Positions 5,943-6,894 of a stretch of DNA of 6,894 nt are shown in pieces (position 1 is the first letter of the stretch; each line of letters begins with the position of its first letter). This DNA is from Acidobacteriaceae bacterium. Lineage in GTDB: Bacteria; Acidobacteriota; Terriglobia; Terriglobales; Acidobacteriaceae. The stretch lies in contig PMHC01000136.1 in NCBI GenBank assembly GCA_003156495.1, positions 883 to 7,776 of the forward strand, given 5' to 3'. The translations under genes and the position numbers were made by a program. The notes under the pieces were generated by a model that saw only the letters and a list, made by a program, of their open reading frames with translations, did no database searches and was not told the DNA's origin.

Positions 5943-5982
5943 CGCAAACCGGCTCCGAAGCAAACTCCGGAGCCGGCTTGCG
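5943..5982 (-). terminator. Hairpin 3' of the porin-like gene, probable terminator
   Basis: The arms 5943-5957 (CGCAAACCGGCTCCG) and 5968-5982 (CGGAGCCGGCTTGCG) pair over 15 positions with one internal mismatch on the + strand. That mismatch becomes a G-T wobble on the minus strand. The loop is 10 nt. The hairpin begins 14 nt after the stop of the minus-strand beta-barrel gene, the place expected of a terminator or 3' stabilising stem. No T tract follows on either strand, so intrinsic termination is uncertain. Confidence 0.5.
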
Positions 5983-5996
5983 CAGTGCTGAACGAG

Positions 5997-6894
5997 CTAC
6001 GGAATGATGTAGCGCAGACTGACGAATTCAACAAAGGCATGCGCGTCCTTGGGCGAGCCGGAGGCGACATACCAAGGCTCTCTCAGGACGTAAGACGATT
6101 GAGTAATAAGTTGAAGCGCGCCGTGAGACGCCTCCTGCCAGAGCATCGTATTGGTGGCGAAAGAACCTTCCTCGATGGAACGGTTGTTGGTGTTCGAGCT
6201 GCCAGGGAAGCCGTAACCTACATTGGTTTTCGTACTGGGATCGATGCCGTAACGGCGCTGGAAATAGACACCGCTATAGTAGCTCGAAACCGTTGTGCGC
6301 TTGGCCACCGTCCACTCAAAGCCGCCAATGCCGGAGCCGGAGTGAATCAGCGCGGCGGTAAAGGGCGAAGTGGTGGTTCCCTTTTGCAGAACAACCAACC
6401 CCGGTCCGGTGCCGCCGATATAACGCGCGCCACCGTCGCTCCAATAGGCTAGGCCGATCAAATGAAATTTCTTGAATAACTCCAGATTGAAATCCGCGGC
6501 CACGCTTCCGCCCGTGCGATCGTCGGTGCTGGATACGGTCTTGGTGATTGTGGCAGGCGTGTAAACGCGCGAACTGGTCAGCAGCCCCGCCACGGCGGAG
6601 TGCCAATAAAGGCCGTGAATCGTGTGATCGTAGGCCACCTTGGCGATCACGTCGGGATGCAGGTTCGGCGTGGCCGTGCCTCCGCCGCTGCCGGTGCTGG
6701 AGTTGACGTCGGTCTCCGTGCTGCTGAACAGCGTAGGATAGGTGACCGCGCTACCGCTATACTGCTGCTGATTTTCAACCGACAGCCCCATGGCCAGATC
6801 GTTGGTCGCGTGATAAACCACGCGCAATTGATTTTGCCGGGCAAAGATCAGGCCCGCCTGATAGCTGGTGTCGGGATGGAATGTCGAGAACACA
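5997..6894 (-). CDS. Outer-membrane beta-barrel (porin-like) protein, C-terminal part
   Basis: About 298 codons are visible and the frame runs off the right edge. The first codon seen (GTG at 6893) is probably internal, because the sequence starts in mid-barrel and has no signal peptide. Alternating hydrophobic/polar strands, rich in Tyr, Gly, Ser and Thr, with turns of Asn/Asp/Gly, fit an outer-membrane beta-barrel. Examples are SYQAGLIFARQNQLRVVYHA, DLAMGLSVENQQQY and TTVSSYYSGVYFQRRYGI. The end (FVEFVSLRYIIP) looks like a final barrel strand, although it closes with Pro instead of the classic aromatic. Low-complexity loops (STGSGGGTAT; GSSNTNNRS) are probably extracellular. I recall similar uncharacterised porin-like proteins in acidobacteria, with NLHPDVIAK and ALQLITQSSY segments, but I cannot name a substrate. 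A hairpin follows the stop. Confidence 0.75.
   Translation of the reverse strand, partial: VFSTFHPDTSYQAGLIFARQNQLRVVYHATNDLAMGLSVENQQQYSGSAVTYPTLFSSTETDVNSSTGSGGGTATPNLHPDVIAKVAYDHTIHGLYWHSAVAGLLTSSRVYTPATITKTVSSTDDRTGGSVAADFNLELFKKFHLIGLAYWSDGGARYIGGTGPGLVVLQKGTTTSPFTAALIHSGSGIGGFEWTVAKRTTVSSYYSGVYFQRRYGIDPSTKTNVGYGFPGSSNTNNRSIEEGSFATNTMLWQEASHGALQLITQSSYVLREPWYVASGSPKDAHAFVEFVSLRYIIP

Noticed and set aside
5985..6452. Plus-strand 155-codon frame over the porin-like gene
   Set aside because: It is antisense to a convincing beta-barrel sequence, and its start lies at the base of the hairpin. No domain was seen.

Overview
The window (about 60% GC by eye) looks like chromosomal DNA of an acidobacterium, probably of the Terriglobia/Koribacter type. 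I infer this from three things: the alternative complex III gene order, a beta-barrel protein of a kind I associate with that group, and short heptamer repeats of a style I also associate with it. No taxonomic marker gene is present, so this placement is an inference.

Left half (1-3670, + strand): the distal part of an operon for alternative complex III (ACIII), the quinol:electron-acceptor oxidoreductase that replaces cytochrome bc1 in many bacteria. In order it holds the 3' end of actC (NrfD-like membrane subunit), actD (DUF3341 membrane subunit), actE (mono-haem cytochrome c lipoprotein), actF (second large membrane subunit) and a small lipoprotein with a conserved RIPI-x-RAM core. The genes are tightly packed: TAATG and TGATG overlaps at actC/actD and actD/actE, 6 nt between actE and actF, and a 14-nt overlap between actF and the lipoprotein gene. 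actA and actB presumably lie upstream of the window. ActC and ActF would work in the membrane at the quinol site, with ActE as a membrane-tethered periplasmic electron carrier.

Middle (3671-3772): a 102-nt spacer with a pyrimidine-rich, CCCTGTT-repeated tract and no obvious terminator. It is followed by a full-length Ppx/GppA exopolyphosphatase/guanosine pentaphosphatase gene (3773-5365, +). A SixA-type phosphohistidine phosphatase gene lies on the other strand (5317-5844, -), and its 3' end overlaps the ppx 3' end by 49 nt. The pair suggests a small phosphate-signalling neighbourhood, although the two genes are convergent and not co-transcribed.

Right end (5845-6894): a 152-nt spacer carries a strong hairpin just past the stop of the next gene and a weak candidate sixA promoter with a 10-bp palindrome. 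Beyond it is the C-terminal part of an outer-membrane beta-barrel (porin-like) protein on the - strand, whose 5' end lies outside the window.

I see no CRISPR array, RNA gene, transposase, defence system or other clearly new system. The most unusual feature is a 45-bp block at the start of actE. It is made of AGCTTTC heptamers, is bounded by ATGC direct repeats, and appears to have duplicated the start codon in frame.
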